From positions 14,591,001 to 14,655,000 of the forward strand of contig JAYKKT010000061.1 in NCBI GenBank assembly GCA_036023115.1: a stretch of DNA of 64,000 nt, given 5' to 3'. Shown in pieces: positions 33,991 through 45,570 of the stretch. Both the position numbers and the translations under genes were made by a program. Within the stretch, counting starts at the first letter, position 1. Each line of letters opens with the position of its first letter. The notes beneath the pieces were generated by a model. That model did not search any database, was not told the origin of the DNA, and saw only the letters and a list, made by a program, of their open reading frames with translations. Origin of the DNA: Brasenia schreberi. Its lineage: Eukaryota; Streptophyta; Magnoliopsida; Nymphaeales; Cabombaceae.

Positions 33991-35347
33991 AAATTGAGTT
34001 CCTTTGAAACATCTTGAAAGAAGGATCAAGATTGATTGTATGACCCTAAAGAAAGGAATTGATGCTTTACGAAAAGTAGAGTTTTCAAAAACAAATTGGT
34101 GACATTTCAAAAATCCTTGGCTTACAAAATGAAGCCTTGTTCAAAATAGCAAAATATTTTCAAATGGCAGATGCTATTAAGAAATGGGATGATCTCGGTT
34201 GAATCGAGTAACCAAAGGGATAAACTTTCCCCCCATTTTACTTCTCTCTCCAAAAAGAAAAATTGGTAATATTCAAAAGAAAAAGAAAAAAACAAAGAGA
34301 ATACAAAAACTCCTCGAAAAAGAAGTCTTCCCTGAAAAAGAGAATACAAAAACTTCTTAAAAAAGAGTCTTCTCTTTGAAAGAAAAAAAGAAAAAGAAAA
34401 GAGAATGCAAAAACTCCTCGAAAAAGAAGTATTCCCAGAAAAGAGAATACAAAAATTCTTCAAAAGAGGTCTTCTCTTGAAAAATGAGAAATGGAAAAAA
34501 GGAAAGCCAAAGCTCAAAAGAGTAATTTTCTGACTCTTTGCCTAAAACCAGGGGACGCTTCAAAAGGGACCGTGGTAACTCTTTCCTATATCCCTATAGC
34601 TTATCCCTATGGAAAAAGGTTCAACTATGAAGATCCTAAAGTAGGAATACAATCTACTTATTTGGAATTCATTTTGTTTGATAATTAGACTTTGTTTTGT
34701 GGGAAATGGAACTTTGAAATGTTTCTAAAATTTCCTACCAAAAAACCCTCTACCAAAGTAGTAGGTGTCGAAACCCAAATAAAGGGAAGTATGAAAAATT
34801 GGAAGTCCTTTTGATGGAAGATAAAAGGAGTTTCTTTTGAAAAAAAAAAATTCAAAAAACCCAAAAATGTCAAAAGACATGGGATAAAACTTGCTTGGGG
34901 CAGGTGGCCTTCAAAGGCTCTCTACAGGCTCAAAAACCCAAAAATATCAAAAGACATGGGATAAAACCTGTTTGGGGCAGTTGGCCTTTAAAGGCTCCCT
35001 CCAGGCTCAAAAACCCAAAAATGTGAAAAGACATGGGATAAAACCTGTTTGGGGCAATCGGCCTTTAAAAGCTCTCTCTAGGCTCAAAAAACCCCAAAAA
35101 TTGTCTCTCCCAAAAGCTCACCTCGCTCACTCATGCATGCATTCAAAAGTCATTCATGCATGATCATACCTAGAAAAAGCACCCCACATAGGAAAAGCCC
35201 ATTTTGGTTGGAAATCTCCTTCTTATAATCAAAGAAAAAGGAGTTTTTAAAAAACAAAGGATGATTCATTCTCAAGAAAATTTGGGAAGAAAATCCATAA
35301 AGGGTGTTTCTTCTTTAACATTATCCAAATACATTTGGATCAATGCC
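33991..35347 (+). other. 3' untranslated region with hairpin repeats and a 77-bp triplication
   Basis: 34260-34480 carries A/G-rich units with CCTC...GAGG-type hairpins. 34860-35096 holds three tandem copies of about 77 bp (ACCCAAAAATGTCAAAAGACATGGGAT...GGGGCAG...GGCTC); E1 has only one diverged unit at the matching place. The pre-PPT hairpin ATCCAAAT/ATTTGGAT is at 35323-35340. No gene is supported. Confidence 0.7.
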
Positions 35348-35360
35348 AAAGAGGGGCATC
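35348..35360 (+). promoter_or_regulatory. polypurine tract
   Basis: AAAGAGGGGCATC abuts the 3' LTR start and is identical to the tract of E1 and the complete element. Confidence 0.8.
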
Positions 35361-36929
35361 TGTAAACACCCTAAAAATGGTGATGTTTTTCCAAAACTCT
35401 TAAAGTTTCAAAATCTAGCTTACAGCCTTCTAAAACCTTTAAAAATCCAAAATTTTAAAGCTTAAACCTTTTGAGGAATATTTCAAAATAAAGGTTTTAA
35501 ATTTAAGCTAAAAGCCCATGTATTTCAAAGCATATCAAAATAGACAAGTGAAACCCGATCCAAAAAGCCAGCTCAAGGTTAAGTCAAAAAGTGAAGTATG
35601 GGCCAAGCCTGTCTAGATGAAAGCCAGATTGAATATCGCAACAAGTTCAACTTCAAAAAGGCTAAATGAAACCAAGACCCTGATAAAGCCATCAAAAATC
35701 AAGAATCAAGCCTATCAAAATGGAAATCAGTGTCCGCTTCAAAATCTGAGATCGACCTCATCAAAAATAAGCTCGAGACGGGGCCAATCGGATCAAATCA
35801 AGCATCAAATGAAAGGTCCTGAAAGCAGACATCCCGGTTAAGAGTCTGGGAAAAATCCAGGCTAAAATTGGGTCACCGAGGAACCGGAGCCCGGTAAAAA
35901 ACTGTCCATTTTATGCACCAAAGGAGGACTCAAAAGAAAAATTTTGGATTGGATCTAGACCAAAAGATTAAAATCCATACCCCATAAGAAGACAAAAAAA
36001 AAGATTGGATATGGACCAAAGGATTCAGATCCATGTCCCATTGAAAATTGTATCGGGTTGGATTGAAAGATCCAAACCCGATCCAAAGATCCACCCTTGG
36101 CCTATAAATAGGGCCAAGGGGGTTCACTTGAAGGGGTTGGAGGCTTGAAAGTGAGGAGAGAGGAGAGAAGGTGGAGTTCACGTGAAGAGCTTGTGGCGCT
36201 GCTGTAGGAGGGGTGCTGCTTAGCACAAGGGGGGGCACTGCTCTACACCAAGGGGGTGCTGCGCTGCAACAGGGGGGCGATGCTCTACACCAGGGGGCGT
36301 CGCTGGGCATAAGGGGGCACTACTCTCCACTAGGGGGGCGCTGCTCGGCACAAGGGGGCGTTGCACCAGGGGGGTACCGCACCAAGGACCCGACTGCACC
36401 AACTGAACCGTGGACTGCACCTGCATCTTTTGCTGGCCGAACTGCATCAAAGGGGTTGCATTGGACCAAATCACGGGTGAAGACGAGTGGAACTCGACCA
36501 AGTGAAGCTAAGGGGTTGCTTCAAAAGAGCAAAAGCGAACGCGGAAATTTGTAAGTGCTTTAAACTATATTTTTAAGCCATTTTCTCCATTAAATTCAAT
36601 TCAAAAAGGGGTTGTATTAATGGACCGAAGCCTCCCCCCATGTTATAATATTGGTGCATGAACACGATCACACCCACGTGCACTCGAGCATTTTCGCTCT
36701 TTACACTCATAAGCACTTGAGCCTTTTCGCTCTTAACTTGGTGGATTGAACACGATCACACGCACGAGCACTCGAGCCTTTCTGCTCTTTACACTCACGT
36801 GCACTCGAGCCTTTTCTCTCTCTTAAGCTAAATATATATATTTCAATTCGCGTGAGTTTTACTTTCGTGAAAGTACAGTAAAAGCACTTTCAATTCTCTT
36901 GAGTTTTACTTTCGTGAAAGTAGAGTGAA
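35361..36929 (+). repeat. 3' LTR, truncated (about 1569 of 2245 bp)
   Basis: It matches the 5' LTR from TGTAAACACC to the GTGAAAGTAGAGTGAA repeats. At about 36929 it switches to internal sequence (CTTGTTTAGAGTCTAATTC), so U5 is missing. It contains a G-run array (36190-36390), the GGGGTTGTATTAATGG block near 36607 and GAGC/GCTC hairpins (36686-36830). Confidence 0.85.
36094..36120 (+). promoter_or_regulatory. TATA box in the loop of a perfect 9-bp inverted repeat
   Basis: Arms CCCTTGGCC (36094-36102) and GGCCAAGGG (36112-36120) flank TATAAATAG (36103-36111). Confidence 0.75.
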
Positions 36930-38310
36930 TCTCTTGTTTAGAGTCTAATTCATGGTGTTTTCTTTGTAGGTTTGATGGAAGACCCCTTTTTAGAAAAAAA
37001 TCCAAAAAATATATATATTTGGAAAAACCAAAAAAATCTAAAAAATTTTCAAAACTCAAAAACACAAGAAAAATCTGAAAACTCCAAAAAGAAGGTTCTT
37101 TGTGTTTATCCTTCTAGCATTTGTTTGCCAAAATCCAAAAAATTTGAAAATGTTGAAAATCCCAAAATTTTGGTTTTCAAAACCGTATACAAATTCCAGA
37201 ATCGATTTTAACAAAACCCATGTACATCATCCATCCCTAGGGGCACATTGGGTTGCACCTAGGATCCATACCAAGAACATCAACCAAAACCACACCCCAG
37301 GTGCACATCCTTGATGCACCCGAACCCCCATACCTTCCTTGGATATGAAGCTAATTTTGGGTTTTGTATATATTGTACAGGTTATTCCCAAAATAAATAA
37401 AAAATAATCTGAAAAAGGAAAAACCAAAAATACAAAACTTTTTCAAAAAGAAAAAAGTCAAAACCATTTTATCAAAAAAATTGTCAATTCCTTAGAGATG
37501 ATTTGAGTAATGTCAATTTACATGAACTTTCTCAAAATCAACAAAGTCTTGGACTTGGGCAAACATTAAAGTTCCCTAGAATATGACCAACATAGGAAAC
37601 AAACCTATACCCAAAATGCATCAAGGCTACGATCATATCATGCATATTACTAAGCCATGCCAAAAACCAAGATTGTGCAGGTATGAATCATTCATTCATC
37701 ACATTGAAAATCATTCATCACATGCCACAATAGAGGTTGGCTATAGTATGAATGCTCATGTCATTTCCTCCAAACTAGAGGCATTAGAATGCATTCCCCA
37801 AACATCTTTCATGGAAACATTCATCATTCCATGTATCTTCATCATTTCATATGGAGATATATCTTACATATCATGCATCTTCCTAGTTCACATAAAAAAC
37901 AAGATGTCCAATGACATAGTGCATGTAAGAGTCATTCATGCATTTCATTGAAAATCATTCATCACATGCCACAATAGGGGTCGGCCATAGTATGAATGAT
38001 CAAACCATCTCCACCAAATTAGGGGCAGGTAAAATGCATTCTCTAAACACATTTTGTAGGAGATTTGAATAGATGCATCATTGCATAAAACATGTATCTC
38101 CATCATCTTATATGAAATACATTTTTACAAGTCATGCATCCCATGCACATCATTTACCCAAAGAGGCCCAAAAAGGTGGCAGCCCAAGTGGAAATGTCCC
38201 CATGTTATAAAAGGGGCAACAAAAAATCAATCATGCATATTGGCTCATTGATGCCTAGGGAAAAAAACATGATAGACCTTATAAATGCCCAATATAAAAA
38301 AGATATGATG
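36930..38310 (+). pseudogene. decayed pol of the remnant element
   Basis: It starts with the TAA and acceptor-like TTTTCTTTGTAG (36958-36969). A lysine-rich linker with VLCVYPSSI-like sequence follows (37080-37130). The middle is mostly unrecognisable and contains a diverged duplication of about 240 bp (ATTGAAAATCATTCATCACA at 37705 and 37947). At 38155-38300 an integrase C-terminal trace (AAAGGTGGCAGCCCAAGTGG) is visible. Confidence 0.6.
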
Positions 38311-38978
38311 TTTAGTGTCTACTACAAATTTTTTTGAAATAATTCTTGCAAAATGGATCTTCTTTAATTTCTTGAAGAAGGGACCAAATCGAATGTATGC
38401 CTCTTAACTAGGGATTGATGCTTTATAAAAAGTGGAGTGTTTTCAAAATTATTAAATGACATTTCAAAAATCTTTCTTTTATAAGATAGGGCCTAGTTTA
38501 AAATAGCAAAATATTTTCAAATTGTATGTGCTGTTATGAAATAGGGCATACTTGATTAGACCTAGTATCTATAGGGACAAGCTGTTTCCCCCACTTCATT
38601 CTCTTCAAAAAGGAAAATTGGCAAAAAGTCAAAATAGAAAGAAAATAAAGGAAGAAAATAAACCTCCAATATACAAGTCTTCCTAAAAAGAAAAAGAGAA
38701 AAACAAAAAACCTCCAATATAGAGGTTCCCTTTGAAAGAAAAGAAAAAGAAAAGCCAAAGCTTGAAAAAGGAGCAATTTTTTATCAAAAATTTCTTATCC
38801 TTAAACCATGGGACGCTTCAGAAGGGACTATGGTAACTCTTTCCCAAATCTCCTACAACTTCTCCCAAAAGAAAAAAGTTTATCAGTATGGTTCTAAAGT
38901 AGGAATAGAACCTATCAATTTGGATCTCATTTTGTTTGAGGATTATGCCTTGTAGTGTGGAAAATGGAGTTTTGAAAT
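38311..38978 (+). other. 3' untranslated region of the remnant element, left part
   Basis: It is homologous to the region after integrase in W and Z. Two CCTCCAATATA[C/G]A-type units occur at 38660-38730. It ends in the target duplication GAAAT (38974-38978). Confidence 0.65.
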
Positions 38979-41156
38979 TGTAAGCACCCGAAAATAAATA
39001 AAAAAATTGGAAATATCTCAAGAAAAGGTTTTAGAAAAATTCATCAAGCTTTAAGTTTAATTCATAAAGATCTTTTCAAAAGTTCAAAACGTGGAATTTA
39101 ACTTGTTTTAAAAAAAAAAGTTTCAAAACTTACAAATTTAAATCAATTCAAAGCCCTATGTTTTGAACTAAGGTCCATTTTCAAAACCGAAATCAACCCA
39201 GCCTAAATACCATCATATGAAGGAGTGCAAATGCAGCAAGTACTTCTCGACTTGGAACAAGGTTCAAGTCCCATACCTAGCCGGGATGAAGCACCAATCA
39301 AGACATGGCCTATGAAGCCAACTCCAAACCAAGACATGGTCGGATGAAACACAAGCCAACACATGGCCGGATGAAGCACAAATAACATGATCTAATTCAA
39401 GTCAAGGGCCGAATATATGGGGCTTAGTTCATCAAAAATAAGTTTAAAGCTATTTGGTAAGACAAGCATCGAGTAGAGCAAGCATTGGCCGATCACCTTG
39501 AGTTCGATTGAGCCTAAGCTAAGGCTAGGTTCACATGGAAACCAGCCCACATGGGGTTGGTCTAGGTCAAGACAAGGGGGACCACTAAAGGGCTGAACCA
39601 AATTGGATCCAACACCCTTGAATCAAGGTCCAGCCCACCCCATAGAAAGGGCTAGAACCAGCCCCCCTTGGCCTATAAAAAGGGGCCAAGGGGGGGCATG
39701 AATCCCATCTTGAAAGAGTTGGAGAGAGAGGCTGCTACAAGGGATTGTGTGCTAGCTAGGGGAGAGAAGAAAGCCAGCAAGGATGGATGTGCACTTCCAA
39801 GTGTGGGTGAAGAAGAGGGTAGATAGGTGAGTGCTAAGGAGTTTGGGGAAGAAGGAGTTAAAAGAGGCCAGAATTCATTCTTGAATCCCTGGTCTATTGT
39901 GCAAACTCGTGTAAGTATACTTTTAATTCAATTCCAATTCATCTTCTTCCTTTAAATTCAATTAAATTGGGGTTGTAATAATTGAGCTCAGCCTCCCCCC
40001 ACATTGTAATAGTGCTTAGATTTAATTTCTTCCATTTCATTTGATGAATGTTCACTATTGCACACACACACTCTATATGTTTGTTTATGTGCATCTTTCC
40101 CAACATATTCTACAATCACTCTATACTTCTAATCTTTTCTATGCTTAAACTATAAAATACTTTCAATTCTTTTACATTTCAGCAATTTAAATTTGGAGTA
40201 GAGTTGTTGCAATTTGCTTTGGTGTGAGTTTTGTATTTGCACGTATTCTCTACAAAAACAAAAACCCATTTACTCAATCTTCATCTCTGATTGTCGTATT
40301 TTTAGTTTCTTACTCCATGATCCATATGTGCTAAAATTTTAGGAGCATTATCTACATAGATAGGGGTTTTCGAAATAAAATTTTCAAGAATTTTAGTACC
40401 GTGCAACCCCGTAATAAAGTTGGACAAAGATCAGATCAAAAAACTGTTCACTGTTTGCACAGTAGTTTTCTCTATAATAGGGATTGGATTTTGATCCCAT
40501 AACTCTGTCTACAGATATCCAAATTGCTTTATTTTTAATGCATTGGAAAGCTAACATCCACAGCTTTCCAACAACATCTAAATCATCAAAATCGGAGTTC
40601 AAGTCGTTTAGATATAGGCTCATCTTTGAGTCTATATTTCAAGGATAGAACTGTTCTGCCAGTGAGTAAACCTTTTTCAAACATTTAATTTTCATTCAAT
40701 ACCTTTTCAAATTCAAATCTTTAAAATTCCACTGGTTCTTCACACTGTCAACTTGGTCTGATAAAAGTTTGATGATTTTTGGAGACCTGCAGCAAATCTA
40801 GATCTATTTTAGAAACAAGCCTTGAAAACAGAATACTCTATTTTTCCGAACTTGTTCATTTCGAGTATTGAATCAAAGTGCACAAACAAAATCCTTTCAA
40901 AATACTTGTTCATATGAAATGGAGTTACATTTGTTTCAAAATTGAAGTTTCTAAGCGCTTAAACCGACCCTTGAGTATCGGTTCAAGAAGGTTTAAGTGA
41001 AAAGAGTCCGCTTGCTTACAATTGCCAAAGAAGTCTAAAATTTTCAAAATCTTTGTTAGTTTTGCAAACTAGCTAGTACGCTCACGCAAGCAAGTAGATA
41101 AAAGAGTTTTGCTTCGAGTTTTCATAAACTTCAGAGTGAAAATTTTCATATCTACA
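38979..41156 (+). repeat. solo LTR (2178 bp), duplication GAAAT
   Basis: It begins TGTAAGCACCC and ends ATATCTACA, with identical GAAAT copies at 38974-38978 and 41157-41161. The host sequence reads through correctly once it is removed. It lacks the GAGC/GCTC array and the long C-rich tract, but has the GGGGTTGTAATAATTGAGC block (39969-40010) and the U5 hairpin (40970-40987). Confidence 0.93.
39662..39695 (+). promoter_or_regulatory. TATA box in the loop of a perfect 12-bp inverted repeat
   Basis: Arms CCCCCCTTGGCC (39662-39673) and GGCCAAGGGGGG (39684-39695) enclose TATAAAAAGG. It is the longest example in the window. Confidence 0.8.
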
Positions 41157-41161
41157 GAAAT

Positions 41162-41699
41162 GTTGTTGAGTTTTTTCAATAATAAAAACCTCTACCAAGT
41201 AATTTTGCATTAAAACCAAAGTGAAGAGAAATATAGGAGATAAAAGTCCTTTTTGATAGAAACAAAAAGAAAGTATCCCTTTCAAAATGATTTTTACAAA
41301 ACCCAAGGCATCAAGGAAATAAACATGGAGGCATCCCACTTAGGACAGCCAACTTTCATGGGATCTCCCCTAAAAAAATCGTGGAGATCATCAAACATTC
41401 ATGATTCATCCATTGCATTTCATGCTCATATGCATTCATAAATGGCCTTATGCACATATGATCCATGCATTGGTCGACTACCATCTATATTGAGTCATCT
41501 TTGCTAGAAATCCTCTTCCCCATTGGAATGAGGATAAACCAAGTCCAAGAAATGAATCCCTTAACAAAAATGGAAAAGTTGATAAAATCTTGATTCAACC
41601 GAAATCAACTCTAGAATTCCAAAAGAATAAAAAAAAATTATAGGTGTTATTCTTTGCCATTAAACAAAAAAAATTGGATTAATGATAAAGAGGGGCATC
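41162..41699 (+). other. 3' untranslated region and PPT of the remnant element, right part
   Basis: It continues the host after the solo LTR (AATAAAAACCTCTACC aligns with the same region in W). The purine tract AAAGAGGGGCATC is at 41687-41699. The hairpin before it is degraded. Confidence 0.7.
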
Positions 41700-44600
41700 T
41701 ATAAACACCCAAAAATTTTCTCAAAATAATTTGATTTTTTAGAAATTTTGCCTTTTTTAAGAAAAATTTGCGGTTTGGGTCTTTTAAGGGTTTTCAAAAA
41801 ACACACCTTAAACGGACTCATTTCCACACCAAAATTTCATGACAGCCTCAAAATAAGGGTAAATTGCACCCCTCTCAAAAAAAATGAATTTTAACAAAGA
41901 GACAAAAAATTATTACTTTGCCCTCAAGCCCAAATTGGTAGCATTCTGCCTGTTTAAATGATTTCATCTAAAGAAATTATGGTTTCAAACAATTTTCTTC
42001 AAAGAAATAAATAGAAATGAGACATTGGGAACCAAACCCATAAAATGTTTGCAAAATATTAAATTCACAAAATTACAAAAACCTTTTGAAATCAAAACCA
42101 AATCAAATTCAAATCAAGCCTCAAAAACTCGCCCAATTAAGGATAGTCCTACTCCGGGACCCTACACCCGTCAAGGGTTAAAGTGGTTTGACACCCTATA
42201 CCCATCAAGGGTTAAAGTGGTTCGAGACCTCACACCCATCGAAAGGGTTAAAGTGGTTTGACACCCTACAACCAACAAATGGTTAAGATAGTTGAAACGA
42301 TAAAAGACTAACTCACGAAGCGAAAGTAGGTCACCCATGCAAACAAACACTAGGAATGGAACTCAGTTGTTTTCAAAGAAAGGAATATTTGAAGATTTCG
42401 ATAGAACTTGATGTTTTCAAATATATTTCAAAATAAAATGGTTTTAAAAAATAAAAAAGAAAATATTTGAAACCATAAATGAAAAGAGATGAAGCCCAGG
42501 TCAAACAAGGATAAGAACAAATCTGGATGGGAGCGAAGATCAAGGCAGACTGAACCAAACTCAAGTACCTCGATCAGACCAATGGGACTCATCTAGGCAA
42601 AGCTCCATGAAGAAGGGGATTTGGCTCGAGCATGCAAGGTGGATTCAAATAAAAGTTAGAACTCATTCAAAGCCTCAAGTTCGAACCGAATGGCCAAGAA
42701 GAGCATAAAGCAGATCAGGACTAAAGTGAGATAAAGGAGGATCATATCAAGTTTAAATGTAAGTCAATTGAAGCTCAAATGGAACCAAGCAAATGGTGAG
42801 TTGATCATGACATACAAAGGTAAGCCACAATTCAGCCAATGCAAGAGAACCAAGACCGCATCATCAAGCCAACAGTTTGCATCAAGTCTAGCCGACCATA
42901 CCCAAGTGCACCTGGCCAACCGAACCCACCATGGCCAATCCATCCTCCATTTAATTGGTTAAACATATCTTGATCAAACCACTTTGGCCTTACCTAACCA
43001 AATAAACTTTGAACATACATACCTTGATCGAACCCCCTTGACCGAACCCACAATTTGATTCAACACATGCTAGCCGATTGTGACCGAACCCACTTGGTTG
43101 CACACACATACCTTGGCCAACATAATCCACCCACCTTGACCAAGAGGGACCACTCTAAGGCCCACGTGAGCCCATGTGGCCAACAATGAATTTGGATCAA
43201 GTTTGGGCCAAGAAAGAGCCCACCGATCCACATCAAGGAAGGCTCTATGAGCCCCCTCCCCTTGGCTTATAAATAGAGACCTTCGGGGGCTATTTCCAGT
43301 ATTGAAGAGATTCACAAGCAAGGGGGGAAGACGTGTAGAGAGCCTAGGAGAGAGGGAAGGACTGCAGCAAGAGGGAGAGAGAAAAAAAGAGAGGAGAGAG
43401 AAAAGAGAGAGTGAGAGAAGAAAAAGAAGGGGACGACCTCCTTCTTGAATCCGTGTACCATTGGAGGGCCGGTAAGTAAGTATTCTTGTTCTTTTGTTGG
43501 TTTTGATTTTCTTTCTCATATTCAATTTGAAAAGGGGTTGTATTAATGGAGCTTGAGTTTTCTCCCCATGTTGTAATAGCAAGTAGAAATTCTGCCTATT
43601 TCATTTCGTGTATGTTTATGCACTGTACTTGTTTGCTTTTGTAATTCTCTACCTCTCTATATTCTATACACTCTTATATCTCCTAATCCCCTCTATGCTT
43701 AAGATAAATATGTATTTACATTTATTTTCCTTCAGTCATGTGCTTTAATTTTGTTGTGGATAGATCTTAAATTAGGATGGATGCATGCATATATATTCTA
43801 AAACTAAAACTCTATTTCTCTGCATCGTGCATACGTCTATTGTTTTATTTTTCATTGCTGAATGTCTACTCTGAATGATCTGAAACTTAAGACACCGAAT
43901 CTACACACATAACCCACTTGAAATAAAATATCCAAGAATTTTAGGGTAGTGTAGACTCATGTATAAAACAGGAAATGATCAGTTAAAATCAGATTCAGTT
44001 TCTGCGCAGTCTGTTTTCTTGCAATAGGGGTTGGGTAAAATTCTCATACCTCTATTTGTAGGAAATCAAAATTAATAAAATTAGTCTCCATAGAAAGTTG
44101 ATATCTATAGCTTTCCAACAAGAATAAAATCATACAATTTGGAATTTTGTGCACCACGATACAGAGGTTTCTTTAGGCATTTGTGTTTCTGTAATAGAAT
44201 ATCTTGAAACACCTAAGCAGTGGTCTGTTCTAGATTTAATTCTACAAATACACAGCACCAAACCACAAAATGAAAATAGACTTAGAATCTCCACATTCTA
44301 TTCTATGTTTTATTAAGTTTTTCAAGAATTTTGGAGATCTCTAAGTCACCCAAAAAAATTTAGAAACAAGCTCTAAAAACAGAACCAGTTTTGTTTTTCA
44401 GAACTTAAAAATCTTCAATCTATAGACTAAGTGCACGAGTTTGATTTGATTCAAAACCATCTTTCAATAGTGAATTTTGGAAACATACACCAGCACAAAT
44501 ATATCTTCAAAGCGTCTAGGTTGACCCTTGAGCATCGGTTCAAGAAGGCCTAAGGCGAAAAGATCCCGCTTAGCCACAATCGCCTCAGAAAGTCAGATTT

Positions 44601-44713
44601 ACAACTTTGATAGTTTTATAAACTAGCTAGCACGCTTGTGCATAAACGAAGTACATTGAGAACTTTGTTTCAAGCCTCTACATAGGCTTTGGTATAAAAT
44701 TTTCACATCTACA
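41700..44713 (+). repeat. 3' LTR of the remnant element (3014 bp)
   Basis: It starts TATAAACACCC (A in place of G, as in W) and ends ACATCTACA. Four tandem units of about 38 bp (CACCCATCAAGGGTTAAAGTGG) lie at 42160-42290. TATAAATAG is at 43268, a GA-rich run at 43320-43430, the GGGGTTGTATTAATGGAGC block near 43535 and the U5 hairpin at 44527-44544. It is the same family as the solo LTR at 60554. Confidence 0.88.
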
Positions 44714-45570
44714 CTATCATCCTTATATTGAGCAAGTAAAGCACCTAATGTATTCGCATAAATGGAAATATAAGGCAATAAAGGTTTTCCTTGCTTTGGA
44801 GGTTTTAAAATTTGAGGATTTACCAAATAAGTTTTCAATATTTCAAAAGCTTTTTGTCAATCAAAATCTCACTCAAATTTCACCCCTTTTCTCAAAAGCC
44901 TATTGAAGGGTTCACATCTTGTTTCTAGGTTGGAGATAAATCTCCTAATTGCTTGAAGTCGACCTTGGAGGCTTCAGATTTGGATCAAGTTGGAGGGTGG
45001 AGGCATGTCTATGATGACTCGATACTTAGAGAGAGGGGTCGACCTCTATGCCCCTTTGGCTGACCATGAACCTTAAGAGTTTTCCTGATTCCACTCCAAA
45101 AATATATTTTTGAGGGTTTAGTTTCACTTTATAAAGCCTAAGTCTTTCAAAAACTTTTTACAAAGATTCTATGTGTGTGCATCGGGTTTTTGATTTCACC
45201 AAAAGGTCATCCACATATACTTCAAAGAGCTCATGGATTTGATCATGAAAAATAGAAGTCATGGCTCTTGGTATGTGGCACCGGTATTTTTCAAACCAAA
45301 AGGCATAACCGTGTAATAGTATGTACCCCAAGGTGTAGTAAAAGTAGTTTTTGCCTGATCTTTTGGCTAGTTTCATTTGGTTATAACCCGAATAGCCATC
45401 CATGAAAGAAAACATTTCATGATTTGCAGTGCTGTCCACTATCAAATCAATGTTTGGAAGAGGAAAATTATATTTTGGAGTGGCTTTGTTCAAATTTCCA
45501 AAATCGATGCAAATATGAATTTTTCCATTGGATTTTTGAACTATCTTAATATTTGAAAGTCATTCGGAGT
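44714..45570 (-). pseudogene. V: RNase H and RT part of a decayed pol
   Basis: On the minus strand the RT retains FMDGYSGYNQ (about 45390-45420) and YVDDLLVKS (about 45190-45215). RNase H remnants (LLPYISIYANTLGALLAQY) follow at 44714-44800. Frameshifts break the region between the two motifs. The gene is cut by the 41700-44713 LTR on one side and by the complete element at 45571 on the other; the last five bases GGAGT are the target duplication. Confidence 0.85.

Larger units (their letters stand above)
28161..36929 (+). mobile_element. non-autonomous Tat derivative with both LTRs
   Basis: 5' LTR (28161-30405), primer-binding site, gag-reduced coding region, pol remnants, 3' untranslated region, polypurine tract and a 3' LTR truncated at 36929. 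The gag core with its zinc knuckle and the protease are missing, while the N-terminal gag segment and the G-patch tail remain. The two LTRs differ at many positions over their shared part, so the insertion is much older than the complete element at 45571. Confidence 0.8.
36930..44713 (+). mobile_element. remnant element lacking its 5' part, with a nested solo LTR
   Basis: It begins abruptly at the gag-protease/pol boundary (TTTAGAGTCTAATTCATGG...). It then has decayed pol, a 3' untranslated region split by a solo LTR (38979-41156), a purine tract and a 3' LTR (41700-44713). The right flank is RNase H coding sequence of V, so this element inserted into V; CTATC (44714-44718) is the expected target copy. 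Confidence 0.75.

Noticed and set aside
34122..34517. Phe-rich minus-strand frame resembling a membrane protein
   Set aside because: It is the complement of A/G-rich repeat DNA in the 3' untranslated region of the non-autonomous element; the same artefact occurs at 19949-20299 and 26099-26367.
36213..36554. Gly/Ala-rich frames over the G-run arrays, possible structural protein
   Set aside because: The frames follow the 20-27 bp repeat, exist on both strands and differ between the two LTRs.
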